In this document: positions 49,953 to 59,547 of the stretch, piece after piece
Position numbering within the stretch: position 1 is the stretch's first letter
Layout of the letters: each line of letters begins with the position of its first letter
Assembly (NCBI GenBank): GCA_002307275.1
Contig: DBTX01000007.1
Span: 11,806-75,805, forward strand
Source of the DNA: Hungateiclostridiaceae bacterium UBA1305
GTDB lineage: Bacteria > Bacillota > Clostridia > Acetivibrionales > DTU013
DNA: 64,000 nucleotides
Direction: 5' to 3'
The notes under the pieces: generated by a model
Told to the model about the DNA's origin: nothing
The model's input: only the letters and a program-made list of their open reading frames with translations
Database searches by the model: none
Made by a program: the position numbers and the translations under genes

Positions 49953-51608
49953 TCAATACCCTCGGAATAGTAGTTTTTGTTTTTCTTTGGGGTGCCCGGG
50001 GGTAAAGAATTCTTTTGTCCAGGAATCATCCGGTGCAAGATTCAGTGAGGGACCTGTACCTTTCATGTATCTGGTTCTTAGTGTTTCAATTTTGCTTCGG
50101 AACCGGAGGTGATCAAAAATACGCATGAACTCGCCAAGATACATATCCATGACATACTTGTCACCCCGGATAATGACCATGTTCTCATCATTATTCTTCG
50201 TGGAGTTTATGCTGAAATTGGCCGAGCCGGTGATGAGCATCGGGTCATCACCAAGAGGGTCGATGAGCATGTACTTGGTATGTATATATTGGACATGCTT
50301 GTTAAACCCTGTGAGTTTCTCCTCCTTCCACTTATCGTTGAGCCAATGTTCCAACTTATTGCTGTCCAGTCTCCTGCCGATCGTGATCATGTTATCCTGG
50401 TCCCTCTTGATAATTTCCAGGCCTTCCCCGGGTTTGTCCAGTAAAATATATCGAAGATAGGGTTTATCTTTCTCCAGCACGCTTTGAAAATGTTCATTGA
50501 TCCCAAAGGCCGCAGTTAGAAATACGCTGGTCTTTGCCGCTTCCATTTTTTTTGCATACCATTCCAGTGCCTCAAGAGAAGACCTTGGGCTGAACACCGG
50601 ATAGATGTATGCACGGGGAGCATCCTCCCGGGGGAAAGGACTGATTTTATCATTAAAGGGACGCAGTTCCTTAGCCTCCGGATCCCCGGAGATCATTTTC
50701 CAGTACAGGTAATATGCATCAGCTACTTCTTCAATACGTATAATATGTCCTACGTTTGAATGGCCATATATTCCACCTTTCGTAATATTGGTGGAACCGG
50801 TCCAAACCTGCAGAGGCTTTCCGTCTTTCAGCAGCAGGATGAATTTGTTGTGAGAGATATAGGAAGGATTGGCATTCCGGGGGATTGTATATTTTTTTTG
50901 GTCTATACCGGTATTTTCCATTGCCGTCCTGTTTTCAGCGCCAGGGCCTTTTTCTTTATTGTCAAAGAGGATGCGCACATCGACGCCCCGGTCGATAGCC
51001 TTTTTAAATTCTTCAAGGACAGGAATATAGTCGAACTCATAGACCGAGGCATAAAGACTCCAGCCCTTGCCTTCAGCCTGTCTGATAAACTCCAGCAGCG
51101 CTTCTTCCAGACCGCGGGACAGCCATTTAAATGCAGGGGCGCCTACCTGGTCCGGCGATAAGTCTCCGAATTTACGGGCATACGCCTGGGAGCCCGCAAT
51201 ACCGCAATTAAATAGCACAGAATGCGCTCCCCGTTTATCGTCTTCAGTCGATATAGCCACACTAATCCCCTTGTCATGAATCAGGCTGCCTGGAATCCCA
51301 TAGACCGGCACAATGGTATATATGTAATTATGGTTGGGTTTTACGGTATAATCCCCCCAGTTGAAGTCCTGGACAGGGTTTTCCCATGTACTCACCAGGA
51401 CGCCCGGGAAATGGGAGGAAGCGTTGATTTCAAAAGTAAGGAATCCTTTCAGCCACACGCTTTCATCTTCGGTAATGTCCATGCGTTTAATGGCGAACCC
51501 CAGCAACCCCTTTTCTTTTCCGTTTTTTACATCCATATTCAGTAACACGGTGTGGCTGCCGGATATGGCAAATATGGAAATATCGCCGGTATTATTCAAT
51601 TGTCTCAT
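49953..51608 (-). CDS. Phospholipase D-like protein with two HxK motifs
   Basis: 551 residues from the ATG at 51608 (GGGAG upstream). The N-terminal 150 residues look like a beta-rich binding part that I do not recognise. Two PLD-type half sites follow: YISHNKFILLL...VWTGSTNITKGG (about residues 260-285) and YIHTKYMLIDP...LITGSANFSINS (about 460-490). The second matches HxKx4D...GSxN fully; in the first the Asp is Leu. PLD-superfamily enzymes act on phosphodiesters of lipids or nucleic acids through a histidine intermediate. There is no signal peptide, so it is probably cytosolic. It is gene three of the unknown cassette; the NDT-like gene ends 13 bases upstream. Confidence 0.82.
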   Translation of the reverse strand: MRQLNNTGDISIFAISGSHTVLLNMDVKNGKEKGLLGFAIKRMDITEDESVWLKGFLTFEINASSHFPGVLVSTWENPVQDFNWGDYTVKPNHNYIYTIVPVYGIPGSLIHDKGISVAISTEDDKRGAHSVLFNCGIAGSQAYARKFGDLSPDQVGAPAFKWLSRGLEEALLEFIRQAEGKGWSLYASVYEFDYIPVLEEFKKAIDRGVDVRILFDNKEKGPGAENRTAMENTGIDQKKYTIPRNANPSYISHNKFILLLKDGKPLQVWTGSTNITKGGIYGHSNVGHIIRIEEVADAYYLYWKMISGDPEAKELRPFNDKISPFPREDAPRAYIYPVFSPRSSLEALEWYAKKMEAAKTSVFLTAAFGINEHFQSVLEKDKPYLRYILLDKPGEGLEIIKRDQDNMITIGRRLDSNKLEHWLNDKWKEEKLTGFNKHVQYIHTKYMLIDPLGDDPMLITGSANFSINSTKNNDENMVIIRGDKYVMDMYLGEFMRIFDHLRFRSKIETLRTRYMKGTGPSLNLAPDDSWTKEFFTPGHPKEKQKLLFRGY

Positions 51609-51621
51609 TATAAACACTCCC

Positions 51622-52530
51622 TCATTCAGCAGTTTCCTTGTCCGGGAGATCGAAGATCAACCATTCGGGATTTTCCACATACATATTTCGTTCAAGATCG
51701 AATCGCTTTGGGATTTCATTGTTTAATTTCTCCAGATAGGGCAGCAGAGGGCGCTTGGGAGGAAATCGCTCTTCTAGTTCGTCTAATGGCCCATATACCC
51801 AATTGAATTTCTCCATATAAGGTTTGAAGCCAAATCCATCAAAAAAGTAATGTCCGTCGATCAGGGCCATATACCATAAGCTGGGGATTCCCCGGGGATT
51901 CTGGCGCAAGGAAGCTTCCTTGACCATCTTTTCAAGTATATTCGTCCCCTTTGTGTCCCCTTTATCTTCCATATATTCCCTTAATTCATCCATTGCAGGA
52001 AAGGACACAGGGGGACTGACAAAGAGAACAGGCTTGTATTCCAGCCGGGCCATGACGATTTCATGCACCGTGCCGACACTGTAAATATTGGTGGGGCAAT
52101 ATGCAATCAGGAAGTCGGATGTGTTCACCATTCGCAGATCGATATTCAATGTGCTCCAGAACTCGGCACAGAGCTCTGCACGAACACGGTCTCCCTGCGG
52201 AGAGTCTTCATACGTCCAATTCTTCCTCTTATCTGCTGAGAATTCATCTTCTTTGCCGTAATGGGGCATCCCGGCCACTTCGGGTTTATTCCAGGGATCG
52301 TATACAGTTACGTGAAATTCCTGGAGGAACCGTGATAGCCTGCTGCGCCATCCTGCGCGCTTCTCAATTTCCTTTGAAGCCACAAAATCCATCGGTCCGG
52401 ACAGGTATACACGTACACCGGACAGAATTTCCTCTTTTTCCTCCAATAATCTGAAGCGGCTGGAAAGTATATTTTGCCTGATGCCGACATCAGGCTGAAT
52501 TTTTCCCTGGTTTTTTTTCGATAAAGTCAT
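51622..52530 (-). CDS. Nucleoside 2-deoxyribosyltransferase-like protein
   Basis: 302 residues; AGGAG precedes the ATG. The part from about residue 38 to 175 has the Rossmann-like NDT pattern: GVRVYLSGPMDF, VTVYDPWNKPEV, NIDLRMVNTSDFLIAYCPTN, then SVGTVHEIVMARLEYKPVLF, i.e. V-Y-L-(A/S)-G-P, D in a D-(F/L)-L-I-A-Y strand, and S-x-GT-x-x-E where the catalytic Glu is expected. Such domains cleave N-glycosidic bonds of (deoxy)nucleotides. The C-terminal 120 residues are unfamiliar (LWYMALIDGHYFFDGFGFKP). It is gene two of the cassette. The true substrate is unknown. Confidence 0.65.
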   Translation of the reverse strand: MTLSKKNQGKIQPDVGIRQNILSSRFRLLEEKEEILSGVRVYLSGPMDFVASKEIEKRAGWRSRLSRFLQEFHVTVYDPWNKPEVAGMPHYGKEDEFSADKRKNWTYEDSPQGDRVRAELCAEFWSTLNIDLRMVNTSDFLIAYCPTNIYSVGTVHEIVMARLEYKPVLFVSPPVSFPAMDELREYMEDKGDTKGTNILEKMVKEASLRQNPRGIPSLWYMALIDGHYFFDGFGFKPYMEKFNWVYGPLDELEERFPPKRPLLPYLEKLNNEIPKRFDLERNMYVENPEWLIFDLPDKETAE

Positions 52531-52573
52531 CCTCTCATCTCCTTTTTGCTGATTTTTTGTATCCCGATTGGGT

Positions 52574-54940
52574 TTATTTCATAGTGGCCCATTCTTCAGC
52601 AACTCTATCCCGGACTGCCTTAAAATGATTTTTTATCTGGGCATGATAATCCAGAAATTCAATGCAAAAGATTCCCCACGCCTTTTTATATTCTTCCAGA
52701 ACAGCAGTTGGATCATCAGGCATCGAATCCAGTTTGCTTTGAACTTCCAGGAATTTTTCCTGGAGGATGTTCAGCTTTTCGCGTTTTTCCAGCAGCACGC
52801 CGCGCAATTTTTCATCTTCCTTCCCTCTCGAGGCCAAAAATTCCAGCCAGCCATTTAGTTTGGCGTGGGATTCCATGGTTCGGTTTATAATGCACAGGTA
52901 TGGCAGGATGGCAGCGCGGCGCTGGGACTGTAAATCTCCCTGCAGCGATGAACCGTCGGACTTGCGCAATACCCGCTCGGTTTCCGCCGTCCATATCGCA
53001 GTAGCGGGGTTCTTCCCGTCCCGGGCCGCATCGCTGGTAGTTTTACTCATGATGCGGAAAATCTGATCCGCCTCGATGGAACCCGCCTGCCCAAGGAGTA
53101 TCCCGGCTTTTCTCGCCATTTTTTCGCATTCCATAAATTTTTTGAACCCCATCAAAGGAATGGCGCCGATTACTTCACGGACATGGGGCTTCATGTCTTT
53201 GTCGACGGAACCCAGGAGCACCCACTTATGTTTGTGGCGGGTGTCTGTCAGAAGGGAGGGAGAGCCAAGGACTTTTGTTTCTTCAATCATAAATTTTATT
53301 TTGTCGAAAGGGTCGAGAATGGGGCGGGGAGTTTTTTGACGGTCGCGGTTGTCTACGAATGCGCTGAAAGGCTCTACAATGCCGATGGGCATGAGGATCA
53401 TCCGTTCGGGGATGTGAGGATTCCTGAGGAGTTCCCGCCACACGCGCCGGGCTGATAAAGCATCCAGGCAAAGCCACATTCCCATTTTAAGGATGTCCGT
53501 CGAGAGCGTGGAATAGACGGATTGAATCCGCTGAGCCGCAGTTGCCGCAGTATATACGGGGTCAACGGGACGTCCGTCGCATAAGATGATGCCGGCTTTA
53601 TCCGAATAATCGGCGAGATAGGTCAACTCCGAGGCTGTGAAATATTCAAGCAGGTTCGGCAGCCATGCATCCTCATTCTGATCACATACCGCTACGTACT
53701 TTAATCCCAATTCCCTGGCCGCATCGATAATCCGACAGGTTTTTCCCACGCGCGGAGTCATATGGAAAGTAGTCTCTGTGGCTAATGAGTCGTCTTTCGT
53801 AACATCCAGCATCAGGAATAATGCGGTAACGGATCTTTCTGAACTGTCAAATTCCACTAGAACGGATCGTGCAAAGGAGGTCACCTCATGTATATAAAGA
53901 TTGCTTATATCGATGGCGCCGCCGACCTCCGGCAGAAACTCCCGATCTTCCGCCGATACTCTCAGGACAAATTCCTTATACCTGTCCAGCTGTTCCCTCA
54001 ACTCCTGCCGCGCATATTTTACCTGATCTTCTACCAGATCCGGTTTAGGGCGGAACCAATGCCCGCGTCCCGGTTCTATATCCTGGATTTCCGGGTGGGC
54101 AAAGCTGCTGTAGGGAATGGATTGAATCTCTTCCGAGATATTACTGCTGGTGGGAACAGAAGCGGCAAACAACCGCGTAGCCATTGCAAGAGTGGGCGGG
54201 ATCGGCGCTACCGCCTGCCCGGGTACTATCAGTTCTCCATCCAGTCCATAGCTTAAGTCCATTTCTTCCAGTGACTGAGCTTCAGGCGAAAGGGCAATCC
54301 CCATGGTATAAAAATAACCGGCATCTCCATCACTGGCCGAAACAAAGTGCATCATACCGGCAGGTTTTTCACGCAGTCTGTTCAAATGAGCCGGTCCCCT
54401 GGGCGATAAAGGGAAACGGCCATGTTTGGCCATAGCTTCCCAACCCAAACGAAGAGCGATCTTCGCCTCATCTGTGAATATGAAACGGATCTCGGTGAAG
54501 GGATCGACCTTGAGAAGGGCCCTTTGGGTACGATCGATCATTTGCACCGCCACTAACCCTATTTTATCGAGATGATGGCTGACTTCCAGATTGTTGGATT
54601 GAGCCGATTCATCGATTGGCCGGCAGGCATCCAGGAGGTTCTGTTCCATGTCCACAGGGCAATGAACCCCATATTCGGACCTTGCTTCTTCCAGGACCGC
54701 AAGCACCTCTTCTTTCAAAAGCCCTCCCCCGTAAAGGCCACTATAAATCAACTTCAGTTCGGAAGCTTCCACTCCTATATCGATATTCATAATGGTCAAT
54801 TCCAAACGCTCCTGATCGCCGGGTGGTTCCGGTCGAAACACCAATCCTTCTTTCGGGGATTCCATACTTCCTTTCATGACCAGCGATATCAATTTTGGAT
54901 GGTTCCTGGCATTGTGGGTTTTGATATTTTTTGAATTCAT
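52574..54940 (-). CDS. Large protein of unknown function, first gene of the four-gene cassette
   Basis: I do not recognise this protein of 788 residues (ATG at 54940, AGGAGGG upstream; an in-frame GTG six bases earlier is less likely). No signal peptide or membrane helix is seen, so it is cytosolic. Features: acidic N-terminal third with LIYSGLYGGGLLKEEVLAVL; a mixed alpha/beta middle third that may be a barrel-like enzyme domain (LFLMLDVTKDDSLATETTFH, LGLKYVAVCDQNEDAWLPNL, KAGIILCDGRPVDPVYTAAT); the stretch MARKAGILLGQAGSIEADQI; and a C-terminal coiled coil at about 690-770 (LEKREKLNILQEKFLEVQSK). The NDT-like gene follows by 43 bases, so all four genes likely form one transcript. Confidence 0.6.
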   Translation of the reverse strand: MNSKNIKTHNARNHPKLISLVMKGSMESPKEGLVFRPEPPGDQERLELTIMNIDIGVEASELKLIYSGLYGGGLLKEEVLAVLEEARSEYGVHCPVDMEQNLLDACRPIDESAQSNNLEVSHHLDKIGLVAVQMIDRTQRALLKVDPFTEIRFIFTDEAKIALRLGWEAMAKHGRFPLSPRGPAHLNRLREKPAGMMHFVSASDGDAGYFYTMGIALSPEAQSLEEMDLSYGLDGELIVPGQAVAPIPPTLAMATRLFAASVPTSSNISEEIQSIPYSSFAHPEIQDIEPGRGHWFRPKPDLVEDQVKYARQELREQLDRYKEFVLRVSAEDREFLPEVGGAIDISNLYIHEVTSFARSVLVEFDSSERSVTALFLMLDVTKDDSLATETTFHMTPRVGKTCRIIDAARELGLKYVAVCDQNEDAWLPNLLEYFTASELTYLADYSDKAGIILCDGRPVDPVYTAATAAQRIQSVYSTLSTDILKMGMWLCLDALSARRVWRELLRNPHIPERMILMPIGIVEPFSAFVDNRDRQKTPRPILDPFDKIKFMIEETKVLGSPSLLTDTRHKHKWVLLGSVDKDMKPHVREVIGAIPLMGFKKFMECEKMARKAGILLGQAGSIEADQIFRIMSKTTSDAARDGKNPATAIWTAETERVLRKSDGSSLQGDLQSQRRAAILPYLCIINRTMESHAKLNGWLEFLASRGKEDEKLRGVLLEKREKLNILQEKFLEVQSKLDSMPDDPTAVLEEYKKAWGIFCIEFLDYHAQIKNHFKAVRDRVAEEWATMK

Positions 54941-55235
54941 TTTCACCCTCCTTTTTATACTGCAATAAAACTCAAAAAGCTATCGAAACAAATATTTAGA
55001 AATTGGACATATTTAACCTATAATCCTATGTATCATTCATGTATAAATATTCCATTTTTAATATACTTATATCATTTTATAGTCTGATCCAGGCTTTTAT
55101 GCCTATAACTGAAAACACATCTAATCAAAATTAAATAAATCCGGGTAATTATCTTCCGAATTGTAACCAGAAAGGCTTATAAGTACATATGATAAAGTAC
55201 TGTCATAGTTTTACATTCTAAATGAAGGTGATTGA

Positions 55236-55613
55236 ATGGATATTACAGATATATTGAATCAGACTGCTTCCATCGCTATCATTGTAGAAAGGATAACAGA
55301 GATTCTGAAGCCTGCTTATCTATCAATTAAAAATAAAATATTTAAAAAAGCACAGTCAGAATGTACAAAACCGGAAAAAATCACCATAACAATCATTCTG
55401 AGCATAATCCTCTGCATCTCGCTGGGGATTGGCGTAGATATACCAGGTATCACTAAAACAAGCCTCATGCAGGAGATACTTGCCGGGCTGATTTCTTCTT
55501 TTGGAAGCAACATCCTGCATATTGTCCTGACTATCCTGACTGGATTGAAGGATACGGTCGAGTCCAGAAATGCAAGAATGCGCGAAAATCGAACATCAGG
55601 TATTGATAAATAA
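55236..55613 (+). CDS. Small membrane protein, unknown (holin-like topology)
   Basis: 125 residues; GAAGGTG precedes the ATG. It has an amphipathic N-terminus (DILNQTASIAIIVERITEIL), a hydrophobic helix (KITITIILSIILCISLGIGV), a second apolar region (LMQEILAGLISSFGSNILHI) and a charged tail. The pattern (GL-x-S-x-GSN-x-x-H) recalls small phage or phage-derived membrane proteins, but no other phage gene is near. It is monocistronic with its own terminator. Confidence 0.55.
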   Translation: MDITDILNQTASIAIIVERITEILKPAYLSIKNKIFKKAQSECTKPEKITITIILSIILCISLGIGVDIPGITKTSLMQEILAGLISSFGSNILHIVLTILTGLKDTVESRNARMRENRTSGIDK

Positions 55614-55627
55614 AGAAATCCGAAAAT

Positions 55628-55666
55628 GAAAATGGAGTGCTTCCTTTTAAAAAACACTCCATTTTC
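55628..55666. terminator. Bidirectional hairpin terminator
   Basis: Arms GAAAATGGAGTG and CACTCCATTTTC, AT-rich flanks; it separates the small membrane protein gene from the convergent ABC transporter operon. Confidence 0.85.
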
Positions 55667-55728
55667 TTACCCTGTTTTTTTAAATTTTACGCTGTTGTAT
55701 ATCATAAAGCAACAATACCTTCCATCTG

Positions 55729-57528
55729 TCAGCTTGCGTCTTCTTCCTCATCGTTCAGGAACTTGAACTGCGATACATACAGGTTGTAGTATTGTCCCTG
55801 GAGGCGGATCAGCTCTTCGTGCGTACCTGACTCGACAATGCCGCCTTCTTCTATCACCATGATCCTGTCTGCATTCCTGATAGTTGACAGTCTGTGTGCG
55901 ATGACAAACGAAGTCCTGCCCTTCAGCAGCTTTCGAATGCCCTGCTGGACAAGCCTTTCCGTATGTGTGTCAATGCTGGCAGTTGCTTCGTCCAGGATAA
56001 GGATCCTCGGGTTTGCAAGCAATGTTCTGGCAAAAGCGATCAATTGCCTCTGTCCTGCCGACAGCCGTGTTCCCCTCTCGTTTACATCCGTATCATAGCC
56101 CTTCTCAAACTTCATAATGAAATCGTGCGCCGACACCGCTTTTGCTGCCGCGATGATTTCCTCGTCCGTTGCATCAAGTTTGCCGTACTTTATATTCTCT
56201 TTTATCGTAGTGGAGAACAGGAAGGTATCCTGAGGCATCAAGCCGATCTGGCCTCTCAAAGTCTCCAGCATGACATGGTTCAGATTGTATCCGTCGATCA
56301 GTACTGCTCCGTCCGAAACCTCGTAGAACCTGCTGATCAGATTGACCACAGTGGTCTTCCCTGCTCCGGTCGAGCCCACCAATGCAATGGTCTGGCCTGC
56401 TGAAACATCAAAGCTCACATCCTTCAGTACAGGCTGGTCCTGATCATATCCGAAGGTCACATTTCTGAAACTCACTTCTCCCCTGATCCCCGGCATTGGT
56501 TTCGCTTCCAGTCTATCCTTGATGTCCGGATCGATATCCAGTATCTCAAATATCCTTTCGGCGCCGGACATGTTGGTAACAAGCTGGTTGTAGAAATTGC
56601 TGATGTTCATGATCGGCTGCCAGAACATCGATACATAGCTCGTAAATGCCACCAGAAGACCCGGCGTGATTGAATTAGTTGTTATGAGGCTGGCACCGCA
56701 CCAGAAGACAAGTATATTGCCTACTCCCCATGACATTTCCACGATGGGCCAGAAAAAGTCGTTCATCCTGACTGCTCTGACAAAGGAAGCCATCTGCTCT
56801 TTCACAAGCTGAAAAAATGTTTCGGAGGTCTCCTTCTCGGCAGCAAAGCTCTGTACTACACGTATCCCGGAAAAGTCTTCATGTGTGAACGCATTCATAT
56901 TCGAAGTCTTCTTTCTGAAATCCTGCCACCTTTTCCTTGATACAGTCATGACAAAGAACATCGCAATCACCATGAACGGCAGTGTTGCAAGCGCTACAAG
57001 CCCCAGCCTGTAATTCATCAGCATCATGATCACCGCAACGGAGGTGATCTTCACGAGTTCGGGCACCAGGCTGGTCACACAATTGGTAAACAGTTCATTG
57101 AGTGAATTCACATCACCGATGATACGCGCAAGGATCTTGCCAATCGGCCTGTTGTCAAAAAAGCTGAAGGACAATTTCTGGATATGCGTGTAGAGTTGCT
57201 GGCGTATCGTCAGAAGAATTTTGTTGGATACTCTTCCCATCGTCATAATCCTGAACCGCGAGCATACCATGGAAACCGCATTGAGAAGAATCATTCCGCC
57301 GCCCAGGATCATCAGGCTTTTTACATCTCCCACCTTGATGTATTTATCGATACCTACCTTGAGGAAATACGGATTGAGCAGTTCCACGGTAATGACTACC
57401 GCCATCAGCAGTAATGTTTTGACAACTGCCCCCTTATAAGGCTTCAGATAGGTCAGAAGCCTTTTTATGATATCAAAGTTCAAGCTTTCCGTTAATTTTT
57501 CATCTTCCCTGAAATTGTTAATTGGCAT
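55729..57528 (-). CDS. ABC exporter half-transporter with consensus ATP site
   Basis: 599 residues from the ATG at 57528, which overlaps the stop of the upstream ABC gene by one base. Six membrane helices (about residues 20-310) precede the ATP-binding domain: Walker A GSTGAGKTTVV, signature LSAGQRQLIAFA (a variant of LSGGQ), Walker B ILILDEATASID with the catalytic glutamate, and the H-loop AHRLST. It pairs with the upstream half-transporter to form a heterodimeric exporter of the BmrCD/TM287-288 type, probably exporting drugs or lipids. Confidence 0.93.
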   Translation of the reverse strand: MPINNFREDEKLTESLNFDIIKRLLTYLKPYKGAVVKTLLLMAVVITVELLNPYFLKVGIDKYIKVGDVKSLMILGGGMILLNAVSMVCSRFRIMTMGRVSNKILLTIRQQLYTHIQKLSFSFFDNRPIGKILARIIGDVNSLNELFTNCVTSLVPELVKITSVAVIMMLMNYRLGLVALATLPFMVIAMFFVMTVSRKRWQDFRKKTSNMNAFTHEDFSGIRVVQSFAAEKETSETFFQLVKEQMASFVRAVRMNDFFWPIVEMSWGVGNILVFWCGASLITTNSITPGLLVAFTSYVSMFWQPIMNISNFYNQLVTNMSGAERIFEILDIDPDIKDRLEAKPMPGIRGEVSFRNVTFGYDQDQPVLKDVSFDVSAGQTIALVGSTGAGKTTVVNLISRFYEVSDGAVLIDGYNLNHVMLETLRGQIGLMPQDTFLFSTTIKENIKYGKLDATDEEIIAAAKAVSAHDFIMKFEKGYDTDVNERGTRLSAGQRQLIAFARTLLANPRILILDEATASIDTHTERLVQQGIRKLLKGRTSFVIAHRLSTIRNADRIMVIEEGGIVESGTHEELIRLQGQYYNLYVSQFKFLNDEEEDAS

Positions 57529-59264
57529 TATACCACTTCCTTTTCCAATGCTGCCACGTAGTCGCGATATTGTTCGCAATAGGTGTCGTAATACCTGCCG
57601 CGAATCCCAAGAAGCTCGTCGTGCGTGCCTCTCTCTACTATTTCGCCGTTTTCAAAATACAAGATCTCATCTGCATTTTTCACGGCGGATACCCTGTGAG
57701 CTATGATGAATCGCGTAATTCCCTTCCTTCGGTCCATTGCCTTCTGAATGGCATACTCCGTTCCCATATCAAGGGCTGATGTCGAGTCATCCATGATCAG
57801 GACCTTAGACTTTCTGATCAGTGCACGGGCTATCGAGATCCTCTGCTTCTGGCCTCCTGAAAGCCCGATGCCCCTTTCCCCGATGACAGTGGAATAACCG
57901 TCCGGCATCTGAGAGACGAATTCCTCCACCTGCGCATCCCTGGAAGCTGCAAGAAATTCTTCTTCGGTTATGCCAACTACACCGAACCTGATGTTTTCCT
58001 CAATCGTATCAGAAAACAGAAAGGTATCCTGCATTACAGCCGATACATTGTTTCTCAGGAGCGAAAGCTCCATGTCCCTGACATCTATTCCGTCAAAATA
58101 CACATTTCCTGCCGTACAATCGTAATATCTGGCGATCAGATTGATCAGCGAGCTCTTTCCGGCGCCCGTGATACCCATGATCGCAACAGTACTCCCAGGC
58201 CCCGCATCGATATTGATGTCCTTCAGAACAGGCGTACCGCCGAACTCAAACCCGACGTTCCTGAATACGACATGACCCCGGATATCCTCTGGCTCCTTCG
58301 GGTTTTCACAGTTCTTGATCAAAGGTTCCTCGTTAAATATCTTCTCAATTTTCTTAATTGAAGCAAGGCACTGTGCCAGTACGTTGGTAAGCCATCCCAT
58401 CATTCGCATCGGCCAGATCAGCATGAAGATATAATTGCTGAAGGCAACCAGCGTACCCAGGGACATATCTCCTCCTATGACAAAATATCCGCCAAAGCTG
58501 ATAACAAGCACCAATACTACATTTGAAAGAAATTCGATCGGCGGATTGTACTTTGCCATGGTTCTGGCCTGCTCATAGTTGATCTTATAGTTCTCTTCAT
58601 TTTGCTGAAGGAATTTCTGTATTTCATGCTTTTCCCTTCCAAATGCCTTCACAAGTCTGACACCTGCTATGTTCTGCTGCGCCGTCGTATTCAAAACAGC
58701 CCTCTGGTCGCTTATCTTCTCATATGTTTTTCCTATTTTTCTCTCCAGCTTGAACACGACATATTCAATGAGCGGCATTGTGACCAGGCAGATCAGCGTC
58801 AGCTTCCAGTTGATCAAAAACAATATCACGGTCGCAATGATAAAATAGATGCACTGCTCCAGAAACAGCATGATTCCGTAACAAATTGCGCTCATGATGT
58901 TTTCAGTATCTTCCTTTATTCGTGACATCAGCTCTCCGGTGTTGTTCTCATCAAAGAACGAGAAGGACAGCTTCTGTATTTGGTCAAACAATTTCTTTCT
59001 CAGATTTACGATGACTTTTGAACTTGTAACATCAAACCCGTATTCCTTGGTATAGCCAAGAATGGCACGACCGATCGTAATCGCCGCCAACGCCAGCAAT
59101 GCGGTCTTCAAGTATGGCATTTCACCATTCATAATGACTCTGTCAACGATCTGCCCGACAAAGTACGGATTGTACATGTCGATAATGATAGCGGTCAGCA
59201 GCGCCGATATCGCGATAGCATACCCCCGCCACTGTTTTTTCATCAGTTCCCATAATCTTTTCAA
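57528..59264 (-). CDS. ABC exporter half-transporter with degenerate ATP site
   Basis: 578 residues. Six membrane helices, then Walker A GITGAGKSSLI, signature LSGGQKQRISIA, and Walker B VLIMDDSTSALD, in which the catalytic Glu is Asp. The H-loop is AHRVSA. One consensus and one degenerate site is the rule in heterodimeric exporters, with the partner encoded directly downstream and overlapping by one base. A leader peptide gene and attenuator lie upstream, the same arrangement as in Bacillus subtilis bmrBCD. Confidence 0.93.
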   Translation of the reverse strand: MKRLWELMKKQWRGYAIAISALLTAIIIDMYNPYFVGQIVDRVIMNGEMPYLKTALLALAAITIGRAILGYTKEYGFDVTSSKVIVNLRKKLFDQIQKLSFSFFDENNTGELMSRIKEDTENIMSAICYGIMLFLEQCIYFIIATVILFLINWKLTLICLVTMPLIEYVVFKLERKIGKTYEKISDQRAVLNTTAQQNIAGVRLVKAFGREKHEIQKFLQQNEENYKINYEQARTMAKYNPPIEFLSNVVLVLVISFGGYFVIGGDMSLGTLVAFSNYIFMLIWPMRMMGWLTNVLAQCLASIKKIEKIFNEEPLIKNCENPKEPEDIRGHVVFRNVGFEFGGTPVLKDINIDAGPGSTVAIMGITGAGKSSLINLIARYYDCTAGNVYFDGIDVRDMELSLLRNNVSAVMQDTFLFSDTIEENIRFGVVGITEEEFLAASRDAQVEEFVSQMPDGYSTVIGERGIGLSGGQKQRISIARALIRKSKVLIMDDSTSALDMGTEYAIQKAMDRRKGITRFIIAHRVSAVKNADEILYFENGEIVERGTHDELLGIRGRYYDTYCEQYRDYVAALEKEVV

Positions 59265-59436
59265 ACAAACTCCCCCTTGTTACTGCTGTGAAATCTGCAA
59301 AGCAAAATCTGCACCTTTGACAGCAGTATTATGTCTTTACTTTCAGGTTGTTTCTACCTTGCATGATTCCCCGATAACCTTGCTCACACCACCTATTTGT
59401 CCGACAAGTGTGCTTCAGCTTCGCTGATGCACACAG

Positions 59437-59512
59437 AACAAAAAGAGGCCGCGGAATTGTTGCCGCGACCTCCCTGGGAATAAATAAAGGCCGCGGGGGT
59501 TAACCCGTGACC
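59437..59512 (-). promoter_or_regulatory. Transcription attenuator before the ABC exporter operon
   Basis: On the minus strand, 35 bases after the leader peptide stop, a first hairpin forms from GGTCACGGG and CCCCGCGGCC (59489-59512). A terminator hairpin follows, GAGGTCGCGG and CCGCGGCCTC (59445-59472), with a T run (59437-59444). The 3' arm of the first hairpin, CCGCGGCC, can also pair with the 5' arm of the terminator, GGTCGCGG (one G-T pair), giving an antiterminator. This is the layout expected for translation-dependent attenuation. Confidence 0.75.
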
Positions 59513-59547
59513 TTCTCATATTGTTGACAATCTTACAATTTGTCAGG

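Noticed and set aside
55236..55613. Prophage holin
   Set aside because: Topology alone is holin-like; no endolysin, structural or integrase genes are near.
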